Source of the DNA: WLXB01 sp040221475
Lineage (GTDB): Bacteria; Pseudomonadota; Alphaproteobacteria; Rhodospirillales; Rhodospirillaceae
DNA length: 64,000 nt
Direction: 5' to 3'
NCBI GenBank assembly: GCA_040221475.1
Contig: JAVKEJ010000053.1
Coordinates: 496,001 to 560,000, forward strand
A program made the position numbers and the translations under genes. Within the stretch, counting starts at the first letter, position 1. Each line of letters begins with the position of its first letter. Positions 41,893-49,929 of this stretch are shown one piece after another. The notes beneath the pieces were generated by a model. That model was not told where the DNA came from, ran no database searches, and was given only the letters and a program-made list of their open reading frames with translations.

Positions 41893-43089
41893 ATGATTGA
41901 CCGCCGTACTTTATTTGGTGCCACAGCCGCGACAACAGCTTTTTTGTCGTCATTGGTGAAGGGGCGTTCGGCTCAAGCCAAAACATCCTCTGACGGAGCA
42001 TTTCAGGACGTTGAGTGGCGCGGTACACGCGGACGCTTAGAGCGCCTTCCCGAACTGGACCTTGAGAGCAGCCAGGATTTTCTGACCGGCTTTCGCAACT
42101 TCGTAAATCGCGACATGCGCCAAGCTGCGCAAAAGCGCTTTGCCGTTCTGATGGAAGAACGCGGCCTGACGGCGGACGATGATCTGCCGATGTCAGAGAT
42201 TTTGGAGATGGTTGAAGATGATCACATCATCATGGGCAGTGTGCGGGGCTGGGTTTCCAATCAGCAACTGACTTGGAAGCAAGTGCAGGACCACTTTCAT
42301 GCCAACGCGGATTTGTATCTGGCAGAAATGGAATCGGCGGACAACATCGGACCTGGATCATTGGAGCTAAATCCTGATCTGGATATACCTGAGTACACCA
42401 AGCATGAAATACACATTCAGCCCGGTGGCTATGTCGGTGATCCGTTTGCCGGGTACATCAATTATTACGGTGTAAACAATTTTTACGGCGGCAGTAATTA
42501 CGACGATGAAGTCCAGGCCGCTATTGCGGAGCGTGTGCAGACTCCGCGAGATGGCAAGAAGGTTGAGCGTATTCTCGACCTTGGCTGCGCCACTGGTCGG
42601 TTGACCTTTGCCATGAAGGATCGTTTCCCTGAGGCCGAAGTTTGGGGCCTGGATGTTGGCGGGCCGATGGTGCGCTTTGCGCACACCCGTGGCGTGGACT
42701 TGGGCAAAGACGTGCACTATGTGCAGCGCTTAGCGGAAGATACCAAGTTCCCGGACAATCACTTTGATCTGATCACCGCGTACATCATGTTCCATGAGGT
42801 CACATCGGAAGCACAGGATAAAATTATCGCTGAAGCGAAACGTATTCTGCGGCCTGGCGGTGTGTTCTTCCCCATGGATTTCCAAACCGGTAAGCAGGCT
42901 CCGAAGAGCAATGTGTACCGCTCGTTCTCAATTTGGCAGGACCATAAATTTAACGGCGAGCCGTGGCGTGTTGAATATGCCTCGCGTGATTTTGGCGATG
43001 TTATTAGGGCCCACGGTTTTGACGTAGATGAAAGTATTCGTCCGGCGCGGCGCGGTCATGGTGCAATTATGGCGACCAAACCTGCGTAA
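41893..43089 (+). CDS. Tat-signal SAM-dependent methyltransferase, array copy 4
   Basis: This 398-residue paralogue starts MIDRRTLFGATAATTAFLSS with leader end GRSAQA. In several blocks it is nearer to copy 1: NRDMRQAAQKR, EYTKHEIHIQPGGYVGD, GVNNFYGGSNYDDE, TPRDGKKVERILDLGC, GLDVGGPMVRFAH, AEDTKFPDNHFDLITAY and FHEVTSEAQDKIIAE. Its own C-terminus (VYRSFSIWQDHKFNGEPWRVEYASRDFG, in parts) differs from all others. GGGGGG sits about 10 bases before the ATG. A good terminator follows, so this is the end of the array. Confidence 0.8.
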   Translation: MIDRRTLFGATAATTAFLSSLVKGRSAQAKTSSDGAFQDVEWRGTRGRLERLPELDLESSQDFLTGFRNFVNRDMRQAAQKRFAVLMEERGLTADDDLPMSEILEMVEDDHIIMGSVRGWVSNQQLTWKQVQDHFHANADLYLAEMESADNIGPGSLELNPDLDIPEYTKHEIHIQPGGYVGDPFAGYINYYGVNNFYGGSNYDDEVQAAIAERVQTPRDGKKVERILDLGCATGRLTFAMKDRFPEAEVWGLDVGGPMVRFAHTRGVDLGKDVHYVQRLAEDTKFPDNHFDLITAYIMFHEVTSEAQDKIIAEAKRILRPGGVFFPMDFQTGKQAPKSNVYRSFSIWQDHKFNGEPWRVEYASRDFGDVIRAHGFDVDESIRPARRGHGAIMATKPA

Positions 43090-43118
43090 AATAGTATTGG
43101 TTTTATGAGATAACGAAG

Positions 43119-43150
43119 GAGCCCCGCCAAAGTACGGGGCTCTTTTATTT
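43119..43150 (+). terminator. Rho-independent terminator closing the methyltransferase array
   Basis: GAGCCCCG (43119-43126) and CGGGGCTC (43135-43142) enclose an eight-base loop, followed by TTTTATTT. It lies 30 bases after the stop of copy 4 and overlaps the stop of the convergent gene. Confidence 0.85.
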
Positions 43151-43826
43151 AGTCCTCTGTTTGAACTGGAATGTCTTCCGTTCCGAGGATTAATGCCTTC
43201 GCGTATTCCGGTGCGATGAGGTGACAATACAATGCCCCTTTGAAACGGTCGGGCGCCATTTTAAACAGCAGACTGGTCCAATCGATTTGCATGCGTTTGC
43301 TTTGTATATGCAGCGCGCCTGACTTGCCGCGATAGGCGAAATCAAAGGGTTTGGTCCAGGATGTGCCCATCATAACCGAGATATCTTCATCAAATATAAT
43401 TTGCGCATCTGACAAGACGCGGTTGGCTGCTTCTTCTGGCGTCAGCGCAGCAATAACAGCTGACACATTGGCCCGGTTAATGGCTTCACAGGAAAGTGCC
43501 TCTGGGTTCACTTTGTCTTCACCATAGACTTCGGCAATGTGATCCGGCGTCTTCATTTTGCACGAGACCATGCGAGGTGCGCCATCTGGTCCCGTGGTGG
43601 TGAACTGCTCATTGCGGAGCGGATCGACGGACGCCTTAGACAGAACAAAGGCGTCAAAGTCCGGGTGCACCATTGTTTGCGCTGGAATGGTGTTGCTCAT
43701 GATCGTGGTCTGAACCGTAGTGCAGAAGGTATCGGTAATTTCGGTTTGGCCATTCGCCGCATGGGCGTCCGTTAGACAAACGAGAAGACCAAACAGCGAT
43801 ATGGAAAAAAGACCTGAGCGGTTCAT
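43149..43826 (-). CDS. Secreted protein of unknown function
   Basis: I do not recognise this 225-residue protein. It has a signal peptide (RSGLFSISLFGLLVCLTDAHA). The mature part has four cysteines, at TFCTTVQ, VSCKMKTPDHIAEVYGEDK, LSCEAINRAN and LYCHLIAPEY. The middle reads EEAANRVLSDAQIIFDEDISVMMGTSWTKPFDF, and the end is IQSKRMQIDWTSLLFKMAPDRFKGALYC. It may bind a ligand in the periplasm. It reads toward the end of the methyltransferase array and starts 20 bases after the MFS gene that precedes it on the same strand, so those two are likely one operon. Confidence 0.6.
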   Translation of the reverse strand: MNRSGLFSISLFGLLVCLTDAHAANGQTEITDTFCTTVQTTIMSNTIPAQTMVHPDFDAFVLSKASVDPLRNEQFTTTGPDGAPRMVSCKMKTPDHIAEVYGEDKVNPEALSCEAINRANVSAVIAALTPEEAANRVLSDAQIIFDEDISVMMGTSWTKPFDFAYRGKSGALHIQSKRMQIDWTSLLFKMAPDRFKGALYCHLIAPEYAKALILGTEDIPVQTED

Positions 43827-43846
43827 AGGGTGCAGTCCTGTGTCAG

Positions 43847-45085
43847 CTAATCTTCATGCGGTGCGGGCATTGGTAAGAAATTGGCCATCAATACTGAGAT
43901 AACCAGCAACGATGCACAAATAATAAAGGGGGACGCTGGGTCGATTTGATAGGCGATGGTACCAACAATAGGTCCGATCATAAAGCCTACCGCTTGGAAG
44001 GCCCCGGTCAGACCGGCCATACTGCCCTGATTCTCTGGCCCAGCCGCTAGTGAAGCCGCTGTCATGTAAGCCGGCCAACCAACGCCGCCGCCCAATCCGA
44101 AGAGGCCCATCGCACCAATGAGGGCCCAATAGCTAGGAGCGACCATAATGAGTAGAACCGCAATAAAAGCGACTGGCATGCCGACATTTATCATCCGGCG
44201 CGGCGACCATTTTAGACGCGGAATAACTCCAATTTGAATGATGATCTGTGCAATGGCCGAGACAAAGAGGGCAATGCCAACGCCACGCGCTGTGTCTGCC
44301 GTGGTGAGTCCGAATGTGTCCTGGAAGTGAAAGCCGAGGATAACAACCATGGTCACGTTACCGAGAATGAGGACCATAAATCCCCCGGCGATGCTGAGCA
44401 CCGCTGGGGTCATAATGTGGCGGAAACCGACTTTGTCCGATCGCTTGTGGCGTTCTGGCTCATGCAGGCAGTAGATGTATAGCGCGACAGCCGCGAAGCC
44501 CATCACGGTTACAATATAAAAGGGGGCGGTTGGCGACAGAGATGAAAACATGGCTGCAATAGCGGGGCCGACAACAGACCCAAAACCCCAAGCCGCGGTG
44601 ATCATGGCCAAGCCACCGGCACGGTTCTCCTTGCTGGTCATATCTGCAACCATGGCCATTGTGGCCGGGTAGATTGCGCCAGACGACAACGTGTACAAGC
44701 CACGCACAGCGACCAGGAGAAGGAAGCATGTGAATGCGCTCATTGTTCCTGCAAGGCGTAGGTCAATTGTGAAGGCGAAGGCTGCCGTCATAATGACGTA
44801 GCCCACAGCGCCAACCAGAATCACATTTTTGCGTCCCCAGTCTTCGCTGATGCGGCCCCACACCGGCCCGGTAATCAGCATGAAAGCGCCACCGACGGCG
44901 AGAATCACGCCAACTTGCCATTCCAAGAAGCCCATATCTCGGCCCAAAGGAGGCAGGATGGTGATGAGAAAGTTGTTACCGATCGCGCTGATCAGCATGC
45001 CATAGGCGAGGACCAAGCCAGTGATTCTGGGTAATGTCGCTGATGGAGGAACAGCAGGTGTGACTGGGCTGGTTGTCTCTGTCAT
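43847..45085 (-). CDS. Major facilitator superfamily transporter
   Basis: This 412-residue inner-membrane protein has twelve predicted helices. The loop 2-3 motif of the family is visible as GPVWGRISEDWGRKNVIL (about residue 75), and AWGFGSVVGPAIAAMFSSL marks helix 5. The second half starts at about residue 215 with RHIMTPAVLSIAGGFMVLILG. It could be a drug or metabolite exporter of the DHA1 type; the substrate is unknown. It is divergent from the Rieske oxygenase with a 439-base gap and upstream of a secreted hypothetical gene. Confidence 0.85.
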   Translation of the reverse strand: MTETTSPVTPAVPPSATLPRITGLVLAYGMLISAIGNNFLITILPPLGRDMGFLEWQVGVILAVGGAFMLITGPVWGRISEDWGRKNVILVGAVGYVIMTAAFAFTIDLRLAGTMSAFTCFLLLVAVRGLYTLSSGAIYPATMAMVADMTSKENRAGGLAMITAAWGFGSVVGPAIAAMFSSLSPTAPFYIVTVMGFAAVALYIYCLHEPERHKRSDKVGFRHIMTPAVLSIAGGFMVLILGNVTMVVILGFHFQDTFGLTTADTARGVGIALFVSAIAQIIIQIGVIPRLKWSPRRMINVGMPVAFIAVLLIMVAPSYWALIGAMGLFGLGGGVGWPAYMTAASLAAGPENQGSMAGLTGAFQAVGFMIGPIVGTIAYQIDPASPFIICASLLVISVLMANFLPMPAPHED

Positions 45086-45422
45086 TCGAAAAACTTTCTG
45101 TAGCGGTAACGTTATGCTTACGGTTTTAATAAGTAGGTTCGATCACCAATTCGGGGGGGATGGCTTTTGCTGACCGTAGAATGGCCACCGGCGTGTTGTG
45201 AGTGCTGATGACTGCCTATGTAAAGGAAAACAGACAGAAAACAGCGATTACTTGCGGCCTTCTGCTCGTTTATGAGATGACGGGCGAGTTGACTTTCTTC
45301 TCAAAAGGTGTGGTTTCGGTTTAGGTGATGGGCGTCTAATTACAGCTGAAAACCTTTTAAAAACAGTCGGTTATAAAATATACTGCGGTTATTCACTCTG
45401 CCAACAATAAACTGAGATAAAA

Positions 45423-45436
45423 TTGATCCGGATCAA
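45423..45436 (+). promoter_or_regulatory. Perfect FNR/CRP-family box
   Basis: TTGATCCGGATCAA is an exact TTGAT-N4-ATCAA palindrome, the consensus of FNR, FnrL and Anr oxygen regulators. Its centre lies about 41 bases before the TATAAT and 95 before the Rieske gene start. Confidence 0.75.
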
Positions 45437-45469
45437 ACCGGAAAACATCCAATCGTCTCATAGATGGCG

Positions 45470-45475
45470 TATAAT
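45470..45475 (+). promoter_or_regulatory. -10 element TATAAT of the Rieske oxygenase gene
   Basis: An exact TATAAT lies 50 bases before the ATG, with no good -35 hexamer at 17 bases (ATCCAA), as expected for a promoter that depends on an activator. Confidence 0.5.
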
Positions 45476-45524
45476 TATTGAATAGTCTGTGATTGGCCAG
45501 CAGCGAGAGTGGGAGACAAAAGGC

Positions 45525-46697
45525 ATGTATGTGAATTTCTGGTATCCGGTTTGTGTGAGCGATGACCTGACAGACAAGCCCGTCCGCGTTCGAATTTTGA
45601 AACACAATTTTGTGGCTTTTCGCGATAACGAGGGAAACCCGGCTTTGTTGTCGGATACCTGTGTGCATCGTGGCGGTGCGCTCTCGGGCGGCAACTGTAA
45701 AGAAGACGGCACCGTGCAATGCCCCTATCATGGCTGGCGCTTCACCAAAGATGGTGTGTGCACACGCATCCCATCGCTGGGAATTAACGGTAAAATTCCT
45801 GCCCGGGCGCGTGTTGATGCCTATCCCACAGTAGATAAGTACGGATTGGTTTTTGCCTTTATTGGTGATCTTCCTGAAGCGGAGCGTCCGCCTATCATGC
45901 CGATTGATGAATACGGCACCGACGGCTGGCGCGCGACCATTCAAACTTTTGATGTTGATTACAACTACGAGCGGTCCATTGAGAACGGCTTAGACCCAGC
46001 CCACAACGAGTATGTGCACTCCACCCACGGTTACAAGGGCGAGAGAGAGGAAGAGTACAAAGTCAACGAGCTGGAACCCTACAAGAACAACGACTGGGGT
46101 TTTGGGTTCATGCACACCTTTGACGCGCCGCCTTTGAAGAACTGGTTGATGAAACGGTTCCGCAAAGAAGGCGGAAAAATGCAGGCGGGCTCTGGCACTT
46201 ACGGGCCGAACCACATGTGGACGTATATCCACCTGTCTGAAAAAATGCACATGCATCAGTACATGTTTGAAGCCCCCATTGATGAGGCAAAAACCCGTAT
46301 CTTCTTGGTCAACCTGCGCAACATGGCGATCACCAAGCGTGAATGGCTGAACAAGTTTCTTGATAAGAAAATCAAAGAACGAAATATGTTTGTGGCCAGT
46401 GAAGACATCGTTGTTGTTGAAAAGCTGGAGCCAAAAATGACTCCACCAACCACGACTAAAGAAGTGCTTATGCCCCATGACCGCGTGGTTGTTCAGTACC
46501 GCGGCAAACTCAAAGAATGGGAACAAAAAGGCTGGCGCCTGGATCATGAAGCGATCAATGCGCTGACAGCGAAGGGTGATGTTGTAACAGCGATACCTTG
46601 TCCTTATCGTCGCGACAGCAAAGCCTGGGTGCTTGATCCCGCACCAGTCTATCGGGCACTGCCGGAGGCCGAGCCGGTGAGAGAAGCTGCCGAGTAA
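45525..46697 (+). CDS. Rieske-type ring-hydroxylating oxygenase, alpha subunit
   Basis: This 390-residue enzyme uses a Rieske 2Fe-2S cluster and a mononuclear iron to oxygenate a substrate. The Rieske ligands are seen in CVHRGGALSGGNC and QCPYHGWRF (C-x-H, then C-x2-H, residues about 45-70). The iron site is suggested by the ENGLDPAHNEYVHSTHGY segment with two histidines and an upstream Asp near residue 160. It resembles single-subunit oxygenases of the VanA/DdmC-like type; the substrate is not known. GGGAGA precedes ATG 45525. No dedicated reductase or ferredoxin is adjacent. The FNR-type box upstream suggests control by oxygen supply. Confidence 0.88.
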   Translation: MYVNFWYPVCVSDDLTDKPVRVRILKHNFVAFRDNEGNPALLSDTCVHRGGALSGGNCKEDGTVQCPYHGWRFTKDGVCTRIPSLGINGKIPARARVDAYPTVDKYGLVFAFIGDLPEAERPPIMPIDEYGTDGWRATIQTFDVDYNYERSIENGLDPAHNEYVHSTHGYKGEREEEYKVNELEPYKNNDWGFGFMHTFDAPPLKNWLMKRFRKEGGKMQAGSGTYGPNHMWTYIHLSEKMHMHQYMFEAPIDEAKTRIFLVNLRNMAITKREWLNKFLDKKIKERNMFVASEDIVVVEKLEPKMTPPTTTKEVLMPHDRVVVQYRGKLKEWEQKGWRLDHEAINALTAKGDVVTAIPCPYRRDSKAWVLDPAPVYRALPEAEPVREAAE

Positions 46698-46731
46698 CCC
46701 AATTTAAAACTAATAAACACTGACTTAACAA

Positions 46732-46762
46732 AACGCTGGCCTTAATTGGCCGGCGTTTTTTT
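46732..46762 (+). terminator. Rho-independent terminator after the Rieske gene
   Basis: AACGCTGGCC (46732-46741) and GGCCGGCGTT (46748-46757) pair with one G-T around TTAATT, and a run of seven T follows. It lies 35 bases after the stop. Confidence 0.85.
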
Positions 46763-46830
46763 ATCCCAGAGGGTTGCCAGTTGTTACTGGTGCGGCAAGA
46801 GTCTCACCTCAAAAGGTTTAGGGAGTAATC

Positions 46831-47919
46831 ATGCAAAAGCCGGTTAGTGATGTCATCGTTAAGGGGTGGCAACCCGAGACGGAAGAAACGCATCAGCGAT
46901 GGTTGTTGGCCAATCACCCAAGTGGCGCGCCATCGGTTGATGATTTCATGATGGTTGAAGATGTCGTGCCTGCCCCTGCGCCAGGTCAATTGCTGGTGCG
47001 TAGCCTCTATCTGTCTGTTGATCCCTTTCAACGCCTAATTATGAATGCGACGCCGCGTAATGTTGAAGTCGTGCCGTTATATGGCGTGATGCTGGGCGAC
47101 ATTGTTGGAGAGGTTGTAAAATCACATCATCCAGATTTTAAAGATGGCGATGTGGTGAATGGTGTTTTGGGCTGGCAAAATTATGCCCTGACCAGAGGGG
47201 CGGGGCATTACATTCACAACCGCTCTGGCTTGCGGGTTGTTGATGAAAGTCTTGGTCCTCTCAATACAGCTGCAAGTGTTTTGGGGCGCCCTGGTATGAC
47301 TGCGTATTTCTCTGTGATGCGCGAGTGTATGCCCAAACCAGGCGACGTGATGGTGGTGTCTACCGCCGCCGGAGCGGTGGGGCATTTGGCCGGACAGATC
47401 GGCAAGATTCACGGGGCCACCGTTATTGGTATTACCTCATCGGAAGAAAAAATTAGCTTCCTTACTGAAGAGATGGGGTTTGACGCAGGCCTTAACTATA
47501 AGGCAGTGAATGACATTAAAGCGGCCGTGAAGCGCGCGTGTCCAAACGGTGTAGATATCTATTACGATAACGTCGGCGGCCCGATGGCCGAGGCGATTTT
47601 GACTCAGTTAAATCCGGGCGGGCGAGTCACCTATGTGGGGTCAACTGAGCAATATAATACGCTGGAAGAGGATGGTACGCCGTGGACGTGGAAGATGGAT
47701 AAGCCCATGTTCATTATTCACGACTATATCGAAGAGTACGACGCTGGACGCACCGCGATGAGCGCCTGGATGAACGATGGCAAACTGCAATACCGTGACG
47801 ACATTATCGACGGTTTAGAAAACGCGCCTGAGGCTTTTATCGGGCTATTCGCAGGCACGAACATTGGCAAGCGTTTGGTGCGGGTGAATCGCAAACGTCT
47901 TAATGGTGAGAACGCTTAG
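46831..47919 (+). CDS. Zinc-independent MDR-family NADP-dependent oxidoreductase
   Basis: This 362-residue protein is of the leukotriene B4/prostaglandin reductase branch of the medium-chain reductases. It shows LYLSVDPFQRLIMN, the domain break at LGRPGMTAYFSVM, the nucleotide-binding VSTAAGAVGHLAGQIGKIHGA (AxxGxxG), DIYYDNVGGPMAEAILTQLNPGGRV and the family GKRLVRV end. No zinc ligands are seen. Such enzymes reduce the C=C bond of enones. AGGGAG precedes the ATG. It is separated from the Rieske gene by a terminator, so it is its own transcript; a shared catabolic role is only suggested by proximity. Confidence 0.88.
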   Translation: MQKPVSDVIVKGWQPETEETHQRWLLANHPSGAPSVDDFMMVEDVVPAPAPGQLLVRSLYLSVDPFQRLIMNATPRNVEVVPLYGVMLGDIVGEVVKSHHPDFKDGDVVNGVLGWQNYALTRGAGHYIHNRSGLRVVDESLGPLNTAASVLGRPGMTAYFSVMRECMPKPGDVMVVSTAAGAVGHLAGQIGKIHGATVIGITSSEEKISFLTEEMGFDAGLNYKAVNDIKAAVKRACPNGVDIYYDNVGGPMAEAILTQLNPGGRVTYVGSTEQYNTLEEDGTPWTWKMDKPMFIIHDYIEEYDAGRTAMSAWMNDGKLQYRDDIIDGLENAPEAFIGLFAGTNIGKRLVRVNRKRLNGENA

Positions 47920-47928
47920 GTGTTTATC

Positions 47929-48939
47929 TCAGTTCTTTTTTAACAAAACGAGATCCTCCGGTTTGACCCGCTGCGTTTGCCGAAGCTGATCGTCCCACTC
48001 ACCCGATAAAAACGCGCGCACATCGTCTGCAACCAGTTTCGGCTCTTCAATGTACGGATAATGACCAAGGCGGTCATACTTTTTAACAATGGTCGGCGCG
48101 CCGGTCATCCACAACTGCATGACGTTTGCTTCCAAGTGCATGACGGTCGGATTTTCCATGCCCCACAAAATCAGCGTCGGCGCTTTGATGTCATCAAGAA
48201 CCACAGACGGATCGCCTGTAATATAATTCCGTCTGAATATCCGTGCTGGTTCAGCCCGGTCTGCGCGGCGATTCATATCGTAGTTCATTTCGATATGCGC
48301 TTCAGAAGGAGGCTTTGAAGTGACGTTTAGTGTGAGAGATTGCCGCCACCAATCTTTAGATTGATGGTAAGATCGTACCCACCGACCAAAAGCTGTGCCT
48401 CGTTCCCGGTTCGGGTTGGTAAGTGCTGTTCTGGGCATACCAGCCGAATTAATAAGAATGAGGCGGTCAAGTTTTTCAGGGTAGTTGGCCGCGTATCTGA
48501 ACGCCACTGTGCCGCCTGAGGATGTGCCGATGAGATGGAATCGGTCGACGCCTAGCGCTTCTGTGAGCAGCGTGATCATCTCTTGATTTTGCTCTACGGA
48601 ATAGCGTTGCTGAGGATCGAAACCGGTTAGCCCCGCATTTGGAAAGTCGAACCGGATGATGCGGAAGTCTTTCTTTAGGTCTTCGACCATCCCGTCCCAT
48701 GCTCGCAAGCTGTGAAAGGAAGCATGAGACAGAACAACAACAGGTCCAGTGCCTTCATCTGTATAATGGACTTCGATGCCATCAAGCATGATGTATTTAG
48801 ATTCAGGAATTTCGTATTTGGCACGGAGGTCTTCCAGTGAAATGTCAAATCCACCAGATGTGAGCATCCAAAGCCAGATGCCAAATCCACCAGCAGTAAT
48901 AATGACCAACACGGCCAAGCCCTTTATCAGTGCGGACAT
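47929..48939 (-). CDS. Membrane-anchored alpha/beta hydrolase
   Basis: This 336-residue protein has an N-terminal anchor helix (LAVLVIITAGGFGIWLWML) and an alpha/beta hydrolase fold facing the periplasm. The oxyanion-loop motif reads LSHASFHSLRAWDGMV, the nucleophile elbow is LIGTSSGGTVAFRYA (Ser near residue 140), the acid lies in LILWGMEN and the catalytic His in LGHYPYIEEP. ATG 48939 has AAGGGGAA upstream; the frame extends further to 49035 without a site. It converges with the reductase gene 9 bases away. The substrate is unknown. Confidence 0.85.
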   Translation of the reverse strand: MSALIKGLAVLVIITAGGFGIWLWMLTSGGFDISLEDLRAKYEIPESKYIMLDGIEVHYTDEGTGPVVVLSHASFHSLRAWDGMVEDLKKDFRIIRFDFPNAGLTGFDPQQRYSVEQNQEMITLLTEALGVDRFHLIGTSSGGTVAFRYAANYPEKLDRLILINSAGMPRTALTNPNRERGTAFGRWVRSYHQSKDWWRQSLTLNVTSKPPSEAHIEMNYDMNRRADRAEPARIFRRNYITGDPSVVLDDIKAPTLILWGMENPTVMHLEANVMQLWMTGAPTIVKKYDRLGHYPYIEEPKLVADDVRAFLSGEWDDQLRQTQRVKPEDLVLLKKN

Positions 48940-49113
48940 GACGTTCCCCTTACTAAATTCGACCCAACCTCTGGTATAAAAGTCAGCATGACCGTGGACG
49001 AGGGGAATAATCAACCCCTCCCGCCAGTTGGTCATTTTAAATGCTGATTTTGGCGAATATGCCTCATGATAGGGGGCTTCGGTGCATTTCTAAGAGACGA
49101 GAAAGGGGGCGTA

Positions 49114-49929
49114 ATGAAGGCGTTTCACGCATTATTTACAGTTGCTTTGGCGTTTAGTCTGTCAATTGAGGCTCAAGCGGAGAGCGTGCTTGTGTTCGGT
49201 GCGACGGGTCATACTGGGTCACGTATCAGCAAAATATTGGCTGCTGAGGGACATCAGGTGACCGCCTTTGTGCGTCCGTCCTCTAAGCGCGAGAGGCTGA
49301 CAGGTGTTGATTTACAATATGCCTTAGGAGACGTGCTTGATTTTGAGAGCGTGGAAGCTGCATTTGAACAATCTAAGCCAGATGTTGTTGTTGCCGTTTT
49401 GCAAAGCCGCCGGGGGCAACCCAGCCCACATGGTGAGCCCGAAGTGGCAATTGTAAAATTGGCTGAACAAAGCGGGGTGTCTCAATTCATCTATCTCAGT
49501 TCAGTCGGTGCAGGACCGGATACTGTGGCTCAGCGGACGCGTTATCCAGATATCAATTTTGATCTATTTGCTGAGGGGTTGGTGGAGAAGGCCCGCGTTG
49601 AAACGGCGCTGCGCAGCAGCACACTCAATTACACGATCATTCGCAGTGGTTCGATTTTGGTCGAATTTGGACGGGAGCCGCCGCCGGGTACTGGCCGGGG
49701 GTACTTCACTGAGAATCAGGATGTGACTGGACCCATTACCTATGACGACCTCGCCATCTTGATGACTCGCTGTGTTGGCACCAGTGGCTGCTACGGCAAG
49801 ATTTATCATGCGACAGATGACACGCTTTGGCCTGAGTATAGCCATTGGCGCTGCCGCAGATTTGCCCCGCTCGCTGAACTTGGCCCCGCTTGTGATCATC
49901 TGCGACCGATCTCTGCTCCTAAGCGTTAG
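49114..49929 (+). CDS. NmrA-like NAD(P)-binding protein with signal peptide
   Basis: This 271-residue protein has an N-terminal signal (KAFHALFTVALAFSLSIEAQA) followed directly by a Rossmann fold: SVLVFGATGHTGSRI (GxxGxxG), VTAFVRPSS, YALGDVLD and FIYLSSVGAG, of the atypical short-chain dehydrogenase (NmrA-like) type. Such folds usually stay in the cytosol to bind NAD(P)H, so export is odd. The catalytic Tyr-x3-Lys is not obvious. ATG 49114 is chosen because the signal begins there. Its 3' end overlaps the end of the convergent membrane protein gene by four bases. Confidence 0.75.
   Translation: MKAFHALFTVALAFSLSIEAQAESVLVFGATGHTGSRISKILAAEGHQVTAFVRPSSKRERLTGVDLQYALGDVLDFESVEAAFEQSKPDVVVAVLQSRRGQPSPHGEPEVAIVKLAEQSGVSQFIYLSSVGAGPDTVAQRTRYPDINFDLFAEGLVEKARVETALRSSTLNYTIIRSGSILVEFGREPPPGTGRGYFTENQDVTGPITYDDLAILMTRCVGTSGCYGKIYHATDDTLWPEYSHWRCRRFAPLAELGPACDHLRPISAPKR

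Larger units (their letters stand above)
45086..45524. other. Divergent MFS / Rieske intergenic region with regulatory sites
   Basis: These 439 bases hold no supported gene. The notable element is a perfect FNR-type palindrome at 45423-45436 and a TATAAT at 45470-45475 close to the Rieske gene. AAAAGGT (45303-45309) and ACCTTTT (45352-45358) form a distant inverted pair of doubtful meaning. The rest is AT-rich without recognisable structure. Confidence 0.6.
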
